Origin: an uncultured Maribacter sp.
GTDB lineage: Bacteria; Bacteroidota; Bacteroidia; Flavobacteriales; Flavobacteriaceae
Assembly: GCA_947493885.1 (NCBI GenBank)
Contig: CANLTE010000002.1
Span: 558,001 to 622,000, forward strand
Length of the DNA stretch: 64,000 nt
Reading direction: 5' to 3'
Within the stretch, counting starts at the first letter, position 1. Every line of letters begins with the position of its first letter. Both the position numbers and the translations under genes were made by a program. Shown one piece after another: positions 8,998 through 18,194 of the stretch. The notes under the pieces were generated by a model. It was given only the letters and a program-made list of their open reading frames with translations. It ran no database searches and was not told the origin of the DNA.

Positions 8998-10287
8998 TTA
9001 GTTTCTACGCCCTCTTCCTCCTGAAGATCTAGAGCCACCAGAACTTCTTGAGCTACTTCCTGAACTTCTGTAACTGCTTCCTGAACTTCTACTACTGCTT
9101 CGTCCAGAGCTATAACTGCTTCTTGAGCTGCTACTGCTTCTGCTAGGGCTATAGCTTCTACTTCTTGAAGGGGTAGAAGAGCTTCTGTAACTACTGCTTC
9201 TAGATGTTCTGTTTCCTGAACTTCTGTAAGTTGAACGACTAGGTGATGTTGCTCTAGATGTTCTTGATGTACCACTACTACGGTAAGCACTGCTTCTTCT
9301 AGGAGTTGTGCTTCTATAATATTGATTTGTTCTAGAACTACTACTTCTTGGTGTAGCTCTGGTGCTTCTACTCGCGCGGTAAGCTCTATTTTGGTCTACT
9401 CCCACAATTCGTCTAGAAGTTGTATTACTTCTATAACTTCGAGAGTTTCTAGATGGAGTACTTCTTCTTGTAATTGTGTTTCGGTTTGCTAAAGCTGTGG
9501 AGCGTGAAGTGTTTCTGTAGCTACGAGAACTTCTAGAATTTGTATTATATGTTGATCTGCCACGAACCGTACTTCTTGAGTTTCTGGCTACAGGATAATT
9601 GCTTCTGGTGTAACCTCTGCGTCCATAAGTACGAGCATAATTGTTATAGTATCCATATCTGCTATAGTTGCCGTATCCGTAGGCATAACCATAAGGCGGG
9701 CAATAAAACGGGCTATTAAAACCGCCCCAACCGTATCCGTATCCACCCCAGCCCCAGTTATTCCATCTGTTCCAACGGTTCCATCCATAATAATTCCAAC
9801 CAAGGCCGCCCCAGCCCCAGTTATTCCAACCCCAATTATTCCAGCCAAAGCCACCCCAGCCCCAGTTGTTCCATCCATTATCATGAACATTTATGGTCAC
9901 CTGAGTGGAGTTGTCACCCCAAGCTCCAAAACCGTCGTAATCGTTATCGGGACTATAATAATTAGTTAATTGAGATGCATCAATACTGTCATTTTCAACA
10001 GAACTTGAATAAGAATCTACATCAGTAAAAATTTCATCATCTAAAATCTCATTATATTGGTCAGCTTTTTGACCAAAATAATCTGAATAAGTATTGTTTT
10101 TGTTATTTTTTTTAGGTGCTACTTGAGTTTGTCTATTTTCAACAATAGCAGAATTGCTTCCTGAGTAAATACCATCATTATCATAATACGATGCTGGTTG
10201 GTAAGTACCACAAGAAACTATAACAATGCCAAGAAACGCCAACATAGCAATTGCGCGAATTCTTGAGTGAGGTGTAGAGTGTATCAT
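8998..10287 (-). CDS. Low-complexity Trp/Gly/Asn- and Ser/Arg-rich lipoprotein
   Basis: A 429-residue protein with a signal peptide and lipobox cysteine at 26 (IVSCGTYQ). Residues 30-135 are acidic and Ser/Asn/Tyr-rich. Residues 138-190 are short repeats of Trp, Asn and Gly (units such as GWNNWGWGG). Residues 191-226 are Tyr/Gly-rich. About 200 C-terminal residues are almost only Ser, Arg, Thr and Tyr, ending in GGRGRRN, so the tail is strongly basic. No enzymatic domain is visible. Similar proteins occur in other Bacteroidota, often misnamed after vitellogenin because of composition. The frame is supported by the signal peptide and by conserved-looking composition; other open frames across it are by-products of the repeats. 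Confidence 0.75.
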   Translation of the reverse strand: MIHSTPHSRIRAIAMLAFLGIVIVSCGTYQPASYYDNDGIYSGSNSAIVENRQTQVAPKKNNKNNTYSDYFGQKADQYNEILDDEIFTDVDSYSSSVENDSIDASQLTNYYSPDNDYDGFGAWGDNSTQVTINVHDNGWNNWGWGGFGWNNWGWNNWGWGGLGWNYYGWNRWNRWNNWGWGGYGYGWGGFNSPFYCPPYGYAYGYGNYSRYGYYNNYARTYGRRGYTRSNYPVARNSRSTVRGRSTYNTNSRSSRSYRNTSRSTALANRNTITRRSTPSRNSRSYRSNTTSRRIVGVDQNRAYRASRSTRATPRSSSSRTNQYYRSTTPRRSSAYRSSGTSRTSRATSPSRSTYRSSGNRTSRSSSYRSSSTPSRSRSYSPSRSSSSSRSSYSSGRSSSRSSGSSYRSSGSSSRSSGGSRSSGGRGRRN

Positions 10288-10382
10288 CCTTGTAAAATTA
10301 ATTGTTGAACAATATAAAAATAACTAGTTTTACCGAATTATTTTTCTGTTATAATCACAAGTTTTGTGCCAAACTACATATA

Positions 10383-11858
10383 ATGAGTAAAAAATTAACA
10401 AAGAGAAGCGAGGATTATTCTAAATGGTATAACGAACTTGTCGTTAAAGCCGATTTGGCTGAAAATTCAGGAGTTAGGGGGTCAATGGTTATTAAACCAT
10501 ATGGCTATGCTATCTGGGAGAAAATGCAAGCTGAGTTGGATAGAATGTTTAAAGAAACAGGTCATGAAAACGCTTATTTTCCGCTTTTCATACCTAAATC
10601 ATACCTGAGTAAAGAGGCAAGTCATATAGAGGGTTTTGCTAAGGAATGTGCCATTGTTACCCACTATAGATTAAAAAATGCTGAAGATGGTTCTGGGGTA
10701 ATTGTAGATCCTGATGCTAAATTGGAGGAGGAGCTTATTGTAAGGCCAACCTCAGAAACTATTATTTGGGATACATATAGAAAATGGATTCAGTCGTATA
10801 GAGATTTACCTTTGTTAATTAACCAATGGGCAAATGTTGTGCGTTGGGAAATGCGTACGCGTCTTTTTCTTAGAACTGCTGAATTTTTATGGCAAGAAGG
10901 GCATACTGCTCATGCTACAGAAAAAGAGGCTATTGAGGAAGCAGAACAAATGATGCATGTTTACGCTGATTTTGCAGAAAACCACATGGCAGTTCCTGTA
11001 ATAAAAGGTGTTAAAACAGAAAGCGAACGTTTTGCGGGGGCAATAGAAACGTATTGTATTGAAGCTTTAATGCAGGATGGTAAAGCATTGCAAGCAGGTA
11101 CGTCTCATTTTTTAGGGCAAAATTTTGCCAAAGCTTTTGATGTGAAATTTGCAACTAAAGAAGGTAAAAAAGAATACGTTTGGGCAACTTCTTGGGGGGT
11201 TTCTACACGTTTGATGGGAGCGCTGGTAATGACACATAGCGATGATAATGGATTAGTGCTGCCACCAAAATTAGCACCAATACAAGTTGTTATTGTTCCA
11301 ATTTACAAAGGTTTAGAACAATTGGATACAATTGCTAAAAAAGTGAATCCTTTAGTAAAAGAATTACGTGCAAAGGGAATATCGGTAAAATTTGATAATA
11401 GAGATACTTACAAACCAGGATTCAAATTTAACGAGTATGAGCTTAAAGGAGTTCCAGTGCGTTTGGCAATTGGACAACGTGATTTAGAAAATGGCACTTA
11501 TGAAGTGGCTCGTAGAGATACTTTGGAAAAAGAAACTGTTGCTGCTGATGAGGTAATTTCTAAAATAGAGTTTTTAATGGAGGATATTCAAGCAAATATC
11601 TACAAAAAAGCTTTTGATTATAGAAAAGAGCATATTACCGAGGTTAACTCTTACGAAGAATTTAAAGAGGTTATTGAAAACAAGGGAGGATTTGTTTCCG
11701 CTCACTGGGATGGTACTACAGCATCTGAGGATAAAATAAAAGAGGAAACAAAAGCTACAATACGTTGTATACCTATTGATGTTAAGGAAGAATCTGGTAC
11801 CTGTATTATCTCAGGAAAACCCTCTGCAAAAAGAGTGTTATTTGCAAAAGCATATTAA
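10383..11858 (+). CDS. proS: Prolyl-tRNA synthetase (archaeal/eukaryotic type)
   Basis: A class II synthetase charging tRNA-Pro. I place the start at the ATG at 10383 ([20 protein letters not shown]), which gives 491 residues and the normal N-terminus; the longer frame from 10302 adds a non-conserved leader. Class II motifs are visible: motif 2 around [25 protein letters not shown] (split here as [11 protein letters not shown] and [10 protein letters not shown]) and a late [14 protein letters not shown] segment. There is no INS editing insertion, and the C-terminus ends with a Tyr, as expected of the type-3 enzymes of Bacteroidota. Confidence 0.96.
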   Translation: MSKKLTKRSEDYSKWYNELVVKADLAENSGVRGSMVIKPYGYAIWEKMQAELDRMFKETGHENAYFPLFIPKSYLSKEASHIEGFAKECAIVTHYRLKNAEDGSGVIVDPDAKLEEELIVRPTSETIIWDTYRKWIQSYRDLPLLINQWANVVRWEMRTRLFLRTAEFLWQEGHTAHATEKEAIEEAEQMMHVYADFAENHMAVPVIKGVKTESERFAGAIETYCIEALMQDGKALQAGTSHFLGQNFAKAFDVKFATKEGKKEYVWATSWGVSTRLMGALVMTHSDDNGLVLPPKLAPIQVVIVPIYKGLEQLDTIAKKVNPLVKELRAKGISVKFDNRDTYKPGFKFNEYELKGVPVRLAIGQRDLENGTYEVARRDTLEKETVAADEVISKIEFLMEDIQANIYKKAFDYRKEHITEVNSYEEFKEVIENKGGFVSAHWDGTTASEDKIKEETKATIRCIPIDVKEESGTCIISGKPSAKRVLFAKAY

Positions 11859-11883
11859 AAATTAAAAAAAAAATATGTAGCTC

Positions 11884-11913
11884 TTGCGATAGTAAAAAAT
11901 AATTGTATTTTTG
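11884..11913 (+). promoter_or_regulatory. Promoter of the twin tRNA-Glu genes
   Basis: TTG at 11884-11886, a 19-bp spacer, then TATTTTTG at 11906-11913 fit the Bacteroidota primary-sigma consensus (TTG, 19 bp, TAnnTTTG) closely. The first tRNA starts 22 bp after the -7 box. A strong promoter is expected here, and it may also serve rpsT. Confidence 0.75.
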
Positions 11914-11935
11914 CATCCGCAATTGTGCAAAGTAT

Positions 11936-12007
11936 GGTCCGTTCGTCTAGGGGTTAGGACGCCAGGTTTTCATCCTGGTAACAGGGGTTCGATTCCCCTA
12001 CGGACTA
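11936..12007 (+). tRNA. tRNA-Glu (anticodon TTC), copy 1
   Basis: The sequence folds as a standard 72-nt cloverleaf: a 7-bp acceptor stem (5' GGTCCGT with 3' ACGGACT, first pair G-T), a D arm, an anticodon stem CCAGG/CCTGG with loop TTTTCAT giving anticodon TTC, and a T arm AGGGG/CCCCT with loop TTCGATT. The discriminator is A and CCA is not encoded. Confidence 0.97.
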
Positions 12008-12053
12008 CGAAGTTTACGATTTAAATATTGTAAATTTTAATTTTATTAGTTTT

Positions 12054-12125
12054 GGTCCGTTCGTCTAGGGGTTAGGACGCCAGGTTTTCATCCTGGTAAC
12101 AGGGGTTCGATTCCCCTACGGACTA
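12054..12125 (+). tRNA. tRNA-Glu (anticodon TTC), copy 2
   Basis: An exact repeat of the first tRNA-Glu, starting 46 bp after it ends. The same acceptor, anticodon (TTC) and T-arm elements are present. The two genes are probably processed from one precursor that may run on into rpsT, which starts 48 bp later. Confidence 0.97.
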
Positions 12126-12173
12126 CAAAAGTTAAAGAACATTAGTTCTTAAAAAATATAACAAAAGAAGAAG

Positions 12174-12425
12174 ATGGCAAATCACAAGTCAGCATTAAAG
12201 AGAATTAGAAGAAACGAAGCAGTACGTTTAAGAAACAGATATCAGCATAAGACTATGCGTAATGCTCTTAAAAAATTACGTTCTGAAGAAAACAAGAAAG
12301 ATGCTGAAGCACTTTTTCCAAGTGTAGTTAGTATGATTGATCGTTTAGCTAAGCGTAATATCATTCATTCTAACAAAGCGGCTAACTTAAAAAGTAAGTT
12401 AGCAAAGCACGTAGCTTCTTTATAG
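12174..12425 (+). CDS. rpsT: 30S ribosomal protein S20
   Basis: An 83-residue basic protein that binds 16S rRNA in the small subunit. The N-terminus [15 protein letters not shown] and the central [20 protein letters not shown] motif are those of S20, and the length is normal. It lies 48 bp after the second tRNA-Glu on the same strand and is followed by a strong bidirectional terminator. Confidence 0.97.
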   Translation: MANHKSALKRIRRNEAVRLRNRYQHKTMRNALKKLRSEENKKDAEALFPSVVSMIDRLAKRNIIHSNKAANLKSKLAKHVASL

Positions 12426-12446
12426 TATTTATACTTTTATAGTAAT

Positions 12447-12481
12447 AAAAAGCGCTCACCTATATAGGTGAGCGCTTTTTG
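12447..12481. terminator. Bidirectional intrinsic terminator after rpsT
   Basis: A perfect 26-bp palindrome (arms AGCGCTCACCTAT and its complement, 12451-12476) flanked by an A tract and a T tract. It sits between the convergent ends of rpsT and the leftward membrane-protein gene and can serve both. Confidence 0.9.
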
Positions 12482-12487
12482 TATTAG

Positions 12488-13171
12488 TTATTCTGGGCGA
12501 ATTCTTCGCATTCTAATAAATCCCATTATAAAGCAGCTATACATTAACACTATTAAAAACAAGTGCAAAGGCCTTACCTGGGCTTGATATATTTCTTTAA
12601 AGTAGTAATTCATACTTATCATTATAAAAGGGTAAAAAGTATAAAAAAGAAATAGTCCAATACTAATCCAAAATAGTAGGTTTCTGGAGTTAGGAATATT
12701 TATTGGAGAGTATTTCATATCAATAAAGTATAAAATAATACATGTTATTATTAATAGGGAACCATAGCTGAGTGCATAGATTTGCGGGTATAAAACAAAA
12801 TTTTGCATGAAAAAATTGACAAGACTAAATACGATATACAGGTAGCCCCCGTATTTAATAACCTTTTTAAAAGAAACTGTTTTAATGGTTTTCCAGAATA
12901 TATAATAGAAGTAACAGAAAAATATTATATCCCAAATATTGAAGATTAGGTTGTTATGAAAAGCTTGTTTCACGAAATAAATTATTTGAAAATCGTCATA
13001 TTTCAATACCAAAATCCCCAATATTTCAGTAGCTAAAGTATAGGTGATTATTACAGGGATATATCTGAGTGATGAATCAAAATATAGTCTGTATTTTATT
13101 ATGGAAACAAATAATGTTACAATATATATTACAAGGAAGTAATTATCTTGTAGAAAGTGTATCAGCTTCAT
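12488..13171 (-). CDS. Conserved-looking multi-pass membrane protein, function unknown
   Basis: The 227-residue product has about six or seven hydrophobic segments rich in Ile, Phe and Tyr, with few charges except the C-terminal RMRRIRPE, which suggests a cytoplasmic C-terminus. I see no catalytic motif or known transporter signature. It follows a small lipoprotein gene on the same strand after 16 bp, so they may be cotranscribed and work together at the inner membrane. I do not recognise the family. Confidence 0.7.
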   Translation of the reverse strand: MKLIHFLQDNYFLVIYIVTLFVSIIKYRLYFDSSLRYIPVIITYTLATEILGILVLKYDDFQIIYFVKQAFHNNLIFNIWDIIFFCYFYYIFWKTIKTVSFKKVIKYGGYLYIVFSLVNFFMQNFVLYPQIYALSYGSLLIITCIILYFIDMKYSPINIPNSRNLLFWISIGLFLFYTFYPFIMISMNYYFKEIYQAQVRPLHLFLIVLMYSCFIMGFIRMRRIRPE

Positions 13172-13187
13172 ACAAATATGGGTAATT

Positions 13188-13862
13188 TTACTTTTGTGGA
13201 GGTGGACTATTTCCGCCTCTATTCATAGTAACGCTAGAACCCGCGTATAGCGCAGGGCTTGATAAATTTAACAAGTTGGGAATAGATGATGCGTATGACT
13301 TTGGTTTTTCGTTGTTGTTTCCTATTCCATTCAATTCTTCAAAATTGTCAGATAGTAATACGGCTTCTTGTTTTTCTTGAGTGCCACCAATATAAAATAA
13401 ATAGTCTTTATTTCCTTTTTTAACCGTAGGAGAAAGCATTATGGAATTTTGTCTTGGATGTAATATCGAATCTTTATTTTCAAAAAAGAGTTTGTCAGGA
13501 TAGTTAGAAAAATAAAAACGTAAAGTTGAGATATCCTCATTTGCTTTTTTAGCTTCTTGTTCAATAAAAGCAATATATTGTTTTATAGTTTCGTAATCAT
13601 AGGATACAAATCTTGAAGGGACAAATTCTTTGCCAATATTAGAGTCTCTATTTATGGAATCTTCGTATTGTTGAATTAAAGGAATCCTTCTTTTTGAGTA
13701 GTTATCATACATGTTTTTGGCTTGGTCAACAGGTATAATTTGATTTGGAGCAACTACCTCTTCTTTGGAACGTGACTCTTTTTTATCGCCGCAAGAGAAA
13801 ACGACAGACATCATTAAAAAACATGTTAAAATTTTGAATCCCCTTTTTAGTAAAGTTTTCAT
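13188..13862 (-). CDS. Hypothetical lipoprotein
   Basis: The 224-residue product has an N-terminal hydrophobic stretch and lipobox (VVFSCGDKK, cysteine 24). The mature part is mostly charged and soluble, with no motif I recognise, and ends in a short proline run (NSPPPQK). It is upstream of, and 16 bp from, the multi-pass membrane protein gene. Location is probably the periplasmic face of a membrane. Function unknown. Confidence 0.75.
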   Translation of the reverse strand: MKTLLKRGFKILTCFLMMSVVFSCGDKKESRSKEEVVAPNQIIPVDQAKNMYDNYSKRRIPLIQQYEDSINRDSNIGKEFVPSRFVSYDYETIKQYIAFIEQEAKKANEDISTLRFYFSNYPDKLFFENKDSILHPRQNSIMLSPTVKKGNKDYLFYIGGTQEKQEAVLLSDNFEELNGIGNNNEKPKSYASSIPNLLNLSSPALYAGSSVTMNRGGNSPPPQK

Positions 13863-13980
13863 AGTTTATAGATTGATTAAATGGTTAATATTTTTTTAAG
13901 AAAAATGGGGGATTTGCTTTTAAAGATATTAAAAATGAATTAAACAATAATCTATTGATATATGGTAAGGAGTAGGTATA

Positions 13981-14011
13981 AAAAAACCAGTAGGTTTGAC
14001 TACTGGTTTTT
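13981..14011 (-). terminator. Terminator downstream of rho
   Basis: An inverted repeat with arms AAAACCAGTAG and CTACTGGTTTT and a 6-nt loop, with A and T tracts on both sides. It lies 26 bp beyond the rho stop codon on the minus strand. Confidence 0.85.
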
Positions 14012-14036
14012 GTATGATTAAAAGAGTTTTTTGAGA

Positions 14037-15671
14037 CTACTGATTCATGGTCATCAAAAATTCTTCGTTGTTTTTAGTTTGTTTAAAGCGTTGTTCGATA
14101 AATTCCATTGCTTCCACCGGATTCATATCTGCAAGATATTTGCGCATTATCCACATGCGTTGTATAGTGCTTTCATCAAGTAACAAGTCATCTCTACGTG
14201 TACTTGAAGAAGTAAGGTCAATTGCAGGGAATATTCTTCTGTTAGATATTTTACGGTCTAACTGTAGCTCCATGTTACCCGTACCTTTAAACTCTTCAAA
14301 GATAACTTCATCCATTTTAGAACCAGTTTCGGTAAGTGCAGTAGCAATAATAGATAATGATCCACCACCTTCTATATTACGCGCAGCTCCAAAGAAACGT
14401 TTTGGCTTATGAAGTGCATTGGCATCAACACCACCACTTAATACTTTTCCAGATGCAGGTTGTACAGTATTGTACGCTCTAGCAAGTCTTGTAATAGAAT
14501 CTAAAAGAATAACCACATCATGACCACATTCTACAAGACGCTTTGCTTTTTCTAAGACAATATTTGCAACACGAACATGTTCTGTAGCTTCTTTATCAAA
14601 AGTGGAAGCAACAACTTCACCACGTACGTTACGTTGCATGTCAGTAACTTCTTCTGGACGTTCATCAATTAATAAAATAATTTGATAAACTTCAGGATGA
14701 TTTGCAGCAATACCATTGGCGATATCTTTTAACAACATTGTTTTACCCGTCTTTGGTTGAGAAACAATCATACCTCTTTGTCCTTTTCCAATAGGAGAGA
14801 ACAAATCAATAATACGTGTTGATATTGAGCTTTGGCGTTCTGCTAATCTAAATTTTTCTTGAGGAAATAATGGTGTTAAGTGTTCAAAAGAAACCCTGTC
14901 TCTTACAATTTGGGGATCTATACCATTTATTTTATTTACCTTAATTAGCGGGAAATATTTTTCTCCTTCTTTAGGAGGTCTTACATTACCAAGTACGGTA
15001 TCACCTGTTTTTAATCCAAATAAACGAATTTGTGATTGTGATACATAAATATCATCAGGTGAAGAAAGGTAATTATAATCAGATGAGCGCAAGAAACCAT
15101 AACCGTCTTGCATAATATCTAATACGCCTTCACTAGCAATAATACTATCAAATTCGTACTCAGGCTCTTTATATCTGTTTTTTAAATCTCTATCAAAATT
15201 GCTGTTCTTTTTATCATGCCCACTCTTTTGGTGAGGATGATTTTTCTTTTGGTGATTTTGATTTTTATGTTGAGAATTATTCTTTTGGTTGTCTTGTTTT
15301 GGCGCAGGACGAGGATTAATTCTTGGTTTAGGTCTTGTATCTTCTTTTGACTCCGTAGTAGTTGTAGCAGTAACCTCTTCTTTAGGTTCTGGTTTAATTT
15401 CTGCGACAGGTTCTTCTTTTTTCGGAGTTTCTTTTTTCTCTACCGCTTCTTTTTTTACCACTCTAGCTCTTGGTCTAGGTTTTGGCTTTTCTTTAGGAGC
15501 TTCGGTAGGTGTAATTTTTTCCGTGGCATTTGGGTTTGCAGCTTGTAGGTCCAAGATTTGGTACACTAAATCAAGCTTTTTTAAGGTTTTGAATTTTGGA
15601 ACATTCAATCCCTTTGCGATTTCCTGAAGTTCAGGTAGTTTTTTCGATTTTAAATCTGAAATTTCAAACAT
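14037..15671 (-). CDS. rho: Transcription termination factor Rho, with long charged insert
   Basis: Rho is the hexameric RNA helicase that ends transcription of untranslated RNA. Residues 1-48 form the N-terminal helical part ([20 protein letters not shown]). Residues about 50-170 are a low-complexity insert rich in Lys, Glu, Pro, Thr, Asn, Gln and His. The RNA-binding cold-shock-like domain follows ([15 protein letters not shown], 181-195), then the ATPase with Walker A QPKTGKT (305-311), [13 protein letters not shown], and the [20 protein letters not shown] loop. At 544 residues it is about 125 longer than E. coli Rho, all due to the insert. It is transcribed divergently from DUF4293. Confidence 0.97.
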   Translation of the reverse strand: MFEISDLKSKKLPELQEIAKGLNVPKFKTLKKLDLVYQILDLQAANPNATEKITPTEAPKEKPKPRPRARVVKKEAVEKKETPKKEEPVAEIKPEPKEEVTATTTTESKEDTRPKPRINPRPAPKQDNQKNNSQHKNQNHQKKNHPHQKSGHDKKNSNFDRDLKNRYKEPEYEFDSIIASEGVLDIMQDGYGFLRSSDYNYLSSPDDIYVSQSQIRLFGLKTGDTVLGNVRPPKEGEKYFPLIKVNKINGIDPQIVRDRVSFEHLTPLFPQEKFRLAERQSSISTRIIDLFSPIGKGQRGMIVSQPKTGKTMLLKDIANGIAANHPEVYQIILLIDERPEEVTDMQRNVRGEVVASTFDKEATEHVRVANIVLEKAKRLVECGHDVVILLDSITRLARAYNTVQPASGKVLSGGVDANALHKPKRFFGAARNIEGGGSLSIIATALTETGSKMDEVIFEEFKGTGNMELQLDRKISNRRIFPAIDLTSSSTRRDDLLLDESTIQRMWIMRKYLADMNPVEAMEFIEQRFKQTKNNEEFLMTMNQ

Positions 15672-15833
15672 TAATTATAAAAATAAATTATACGTCTTTC
15701 AAAAAATTAAGGAGGTTGTATTTCTGGATACTTAAAGAGAAAGATTACCCTTTTTGGTAAGTGATATCATTAATAACGTGACAATATTACAAATTATTTT
15801 GATTAATTCATGGATAATTTTTAAAAAGACACG

Positions 15834-15841
15834 TATTTTTG
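15834..15841 (+). promoter_or_regulatory. Candidate -7 box for the DUF4293 gene
   Basis: TATTTTTG matches TAnnTTTG and ends 23 bp before the chosen ATG. No clear TTG lies at the usual -33 distance. Its position inside the longer upstream frame supports the shorter start of the DUF4293 gene. Confidence 0.4.
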
Positions 15842-15864
15842 CATTATCAACGCAAATAAAAGCA

Positions 15865-16275
15865 ATGATTCAACGTATACAAACTATTTATTTAATTGTA
15901 GTAGGGCTTTTAGCTGGGGTTGCACCGTTATTTTTTACGCTTTGGACCGATGCATCGGGTAATGAAGTGTTTGCTCAAAGTCAGTTATTAGTTTTAGTTG
16001 CTTTATACGTTTCGGCAGCGTTGGCCGTTATAGCAATTGTATTGTTTAAAAATAGACAAAATCAATTTGTCATAAACAGATTGAATATGATATTAAATCT
16101 TTTTTTACTAGGATTTTTCGTTTACCGATTACTAAGTCTATCCGGAGAAACGGCGGTTTCTGAGAAGGGTATTGGGATGTTGATTCCTGTATTTTCTATC
16201 GTTTTTTTAGTTCTGGCCAACAGAGCAATAAAGAAGGATGAGGATCTTGTAAAATCTGTAGATCGTTTACGTTAA
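15865..16275 (+). CDS. DUF4293 family membrane protein
   Basis: A 136-residue protein that begins MIQRIQTIYLIVVGLLAG, the usual start of the Bacteroidota-specific DUF4293 family, and has four hydrophobic segments followed by a charged tail (RAIKKDEDLVKSVDRLR). I chose the ATG at 15865 rather than 15754 because the upstream extension has no family resemblance and overlaps a -7 box. The function of the family is unknown. The gene is divergent from rho, a common neighbourhood in Flavobacteriaceae as far as I recall. Confidence 0.85.
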   Translation: MIQRIQTIYLIVVGLLAGVAPLFFTLWTDASGNEVFAQSQLLVLVALYVSAALAVIAIVLFKNRQNQFVINRLNMILNLFLLGFFVYRLLSLSGETAVSEKGIGMLIPVFSIVFLVLANRAIKKDEDLVKSVDRLR

Positions 16276-16304
16276 ACCTAACATCTTAGTAGTATTAGTG
16301 CGTT

Positions 16305-16332
16305 AAACCCGGGGTTGTTCCCGGGTTTTTTA
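16305..16332. terminator. Bidirectional terminator between DUF4293 and the symporter
   Basis: Arms AAACCCGGG and CCCGGGTTT with a 6-nt loop, followed by a T run on the plus strand. It lies between the convergent ends of the two genes. Confidence 0.85.
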
Positions 16333-16342
16333 TGTTTAAATT

Positions 16343-18076
16343 TTACCATAAAACTGTGTATATGGTCGTTAAGGCTATGATAATTAATACTGTCATGATG
16401 TTAAATGATTTATCGGTTTTAAAAATATTAGTACCTAATGTTATTGCTTTTGAATTTACTTTTTTACTAGTAAAGATCTGGTAAAGGCAAAACCCATTTA
16501 AAATTAGGGTTGTTATACCAATCCATTTAGATAATTCTATGTCGTTTACAAAAATTCTTATAGCAAAGGGTATAGAAATAATTAGCATAAAACCTAGCAT
16601 AATATATTTAGGAACGTTATTTGTAGAATTTGTGGCTTCCTCTGAAATTTGATTTGATAGTGCTACAATTAAAAATGATAAAAGGGTAAATGAAATGGTC
16701 ATTCTATAAAAGAAAGGGATGTCGGTTAGTATAAAAAGACTAACGGAAAGAGGTATTGATATTAGCACTACGTAAAAAGCAGCATTGGCATTTGTTTTTT
16801 TCCAGAAAATACCAAAAATAAGAATCACAAATGCACCTGGACTTATAAAACCAGTAAATTCTTGAATAAAAAGAAAGGCCTGACTTAAATCTAGTAATCC
16901 AAGAATGGGAGCGGTGAACATTCCAATAATCAGAGCCATTATTGCAGAAACTTTTCCTACAATTACTAGTTTTTTGTCTGTTGCAGTTTTGTTGAATAGT
17001 GGTTTGTAAATGTCCAGTGTTGTTATTGTAGAAACGCTGTTGACTAAAGAACTAATAGAGCTGCCTATAGCAGCTATAAGCGAAGCAAATACTAAACCTT
17101 TAATACCTATAGGAATTAGATTATTTAGAACCCATGGAAAGGCTTCGTCTGGTTTGTTTAAATTAGCTTGTAGTGCATATGCGGCCATTCCAGGAACAAC
17201 TGCAATTAAAGGCATAAGTAATTTTAAAATGGCAGCTGAAGCAACACCTTTTTGTGCTTCTTTTATGTTCTTTGCTGCTAACGCTCTTTGTATTATAAAT
17301 TGATTTCCACCCCAATAATAAATATTGGTAATCCACATTCCCCCTAAAAGAATACTAATTCCAGAAATGCTGTTAAAATGTTCATGATCTTTATTAAGAA
17401 TCATTTTAAAACGTTCTGGAGCATATTCGTATAAGTTAACAGCACCATTGATTATGTTGCCATCTCCGAGTGTATAAAGAGCTATTCCTGTAGCTATAAA
17501 ACCACCAATCATTAGAACAATGGCTTGTACAACATCGGTAAATACAACAGCTTTTAATCCACCAAAAATGGAGAAACTTGCCGCATATAAAACCAAACCA
17601 CCAACACCTATAATCATAGGTAATCCGGTGAGATTTTCGATAGCCAATCCGCCTAAATAAAATATAGAAGATATATTGATAAAAACATATAATAGAACGA
17701 GAATAAAACTAAAACATATTCTTACTCTATTATCAAACCTTGTTTCTAAAAACTGAGGGATTGAAAAAATGTTTTTTTCTAAGAATATTGGTAGAAAGTA
17801 TTTTGCAACTAATATTAAGGCTAGGGCAGACATTAATTCGTAACCACCTATGGCTAAGCCAATAGCATATCCAGAACCGTTTGTTCCTAATATTTGTTCT
17901 GCTGAAATATTGGATGCAATTAAAGACCCTCCAATAATCCACCAGGGAAGAGATTTACTTGCCAAAAAATAGTCGCTCGCACTTTTCTTTTTTGCTCTGG
18001 ACATCCAAAGTCCGTATCCCATAATTCCTATTAAATAGGTAAATATTACTACAAAGTCTAATATTGATAATACCAT
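16343..18076 (-). CDS. Sodium:solute symporter (SSS family, SglT-like)
   Basis: A 577-residue inner-membrane carrier with about 14 hydrophobic segments. Family features include YLIGIMGYGLWMSRAKK near the start, the SASDYFLASKSLPWW stretch (read here as KKSASDYFLASKSLPWW), GGYELMSALALI, and GSSISSLVNSVSTI around residue 345, which corresponds to the sodium site in TM8. The closest known group is the sodium/sugar or inositol symporters of Bacteroidota, but the solute cannot be read from sequence. It lies next to an AraC-type regulator on the same strand, which might control it. Confidence 0.88.
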   Translation of the reverse strand: MVLSILDFVVIFTYLIGIMGYGLWMSRAKKKSASDYFLASKSLPWWIIGGSLIASNISAEQILGTNGSGYAIGLAIGGYELMSALALILVAKYFLPIFLEKNIFSIPQFLETRFDNRVRICFSFILVLLYVFINISSIFYLGGLAIENLTGLPMIIGVGGLVLYAASFSIFGGLKAVVFTDVVQAIVLMIGGFIATGIALYTLGDGNIINGAVNLYEYAPERFKMILNKDHEHFNSISGISILLGGMWITNIYYWGGNQFIIQRALAAKNIKEAQKGVASAAILKLLMPLIAVVPGMAAYALQANLNKPDEAFPWVLNNLIPIGIKGLVFASLIAAIGSSISSLVNSVSTITTLDIYKPLFNKTATDKKLVIVGKVSAIMALIIGMFTAPILGLLDLSQAFLFIQEFTGFISPGAFVILIFGIFWKKTNANAAFYVVLISIPLSVSLFILTDIPFFYRMTISFTLLSFLIVALSNQISEEATNSTNNVPKYIMLGFMLIISIPFAIRIFVNDIELSKWIGITTLILNGFCLYQIFTSKKVNSKAITLGTNIFKTDKSFNIMTVLIIIALTTIYTVLW

Positions 18077-18194
18077 AAATCTTGAATTAATTAATACTAC
18101 AAGAATAGGGTAGGAGACGATTTTTTAAAGAACGAAAACGTAAGAGTAGGTTCAATTGAGCAAAATATATGTTCGTTTGAGCTTATTCGTACAT

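Noticed and set aside
8994-9290. Open frame on the minus strand in another phase of the Ser/Arg-rich gene, reading as Val/Glu/His/Leu repeats
   Set aside because: It is produced by the codon repeats of the real gene. It has no signal peptide or family, and the lipoprotein frame has both a lipobox and a sensible start.
9588-9890. Gly/Ala/Ile-rich frame on the minus strand over the Trp/Gly/Asn repeat
   Set aside because: Same cause: a phase-shifted reading of the repeat.
10302-10382. N-terminal extension of proS
   Set aside because: It is AT-rich leader without similarity to Pro[18 protein letters not shown] at 10383 is the normal start.
15754-15864. Longer start for the DUF4293 protein
   Set aside because: The extra 37 residues have no family resemblance, and the TATTTTTG promoter-like box lies within them.
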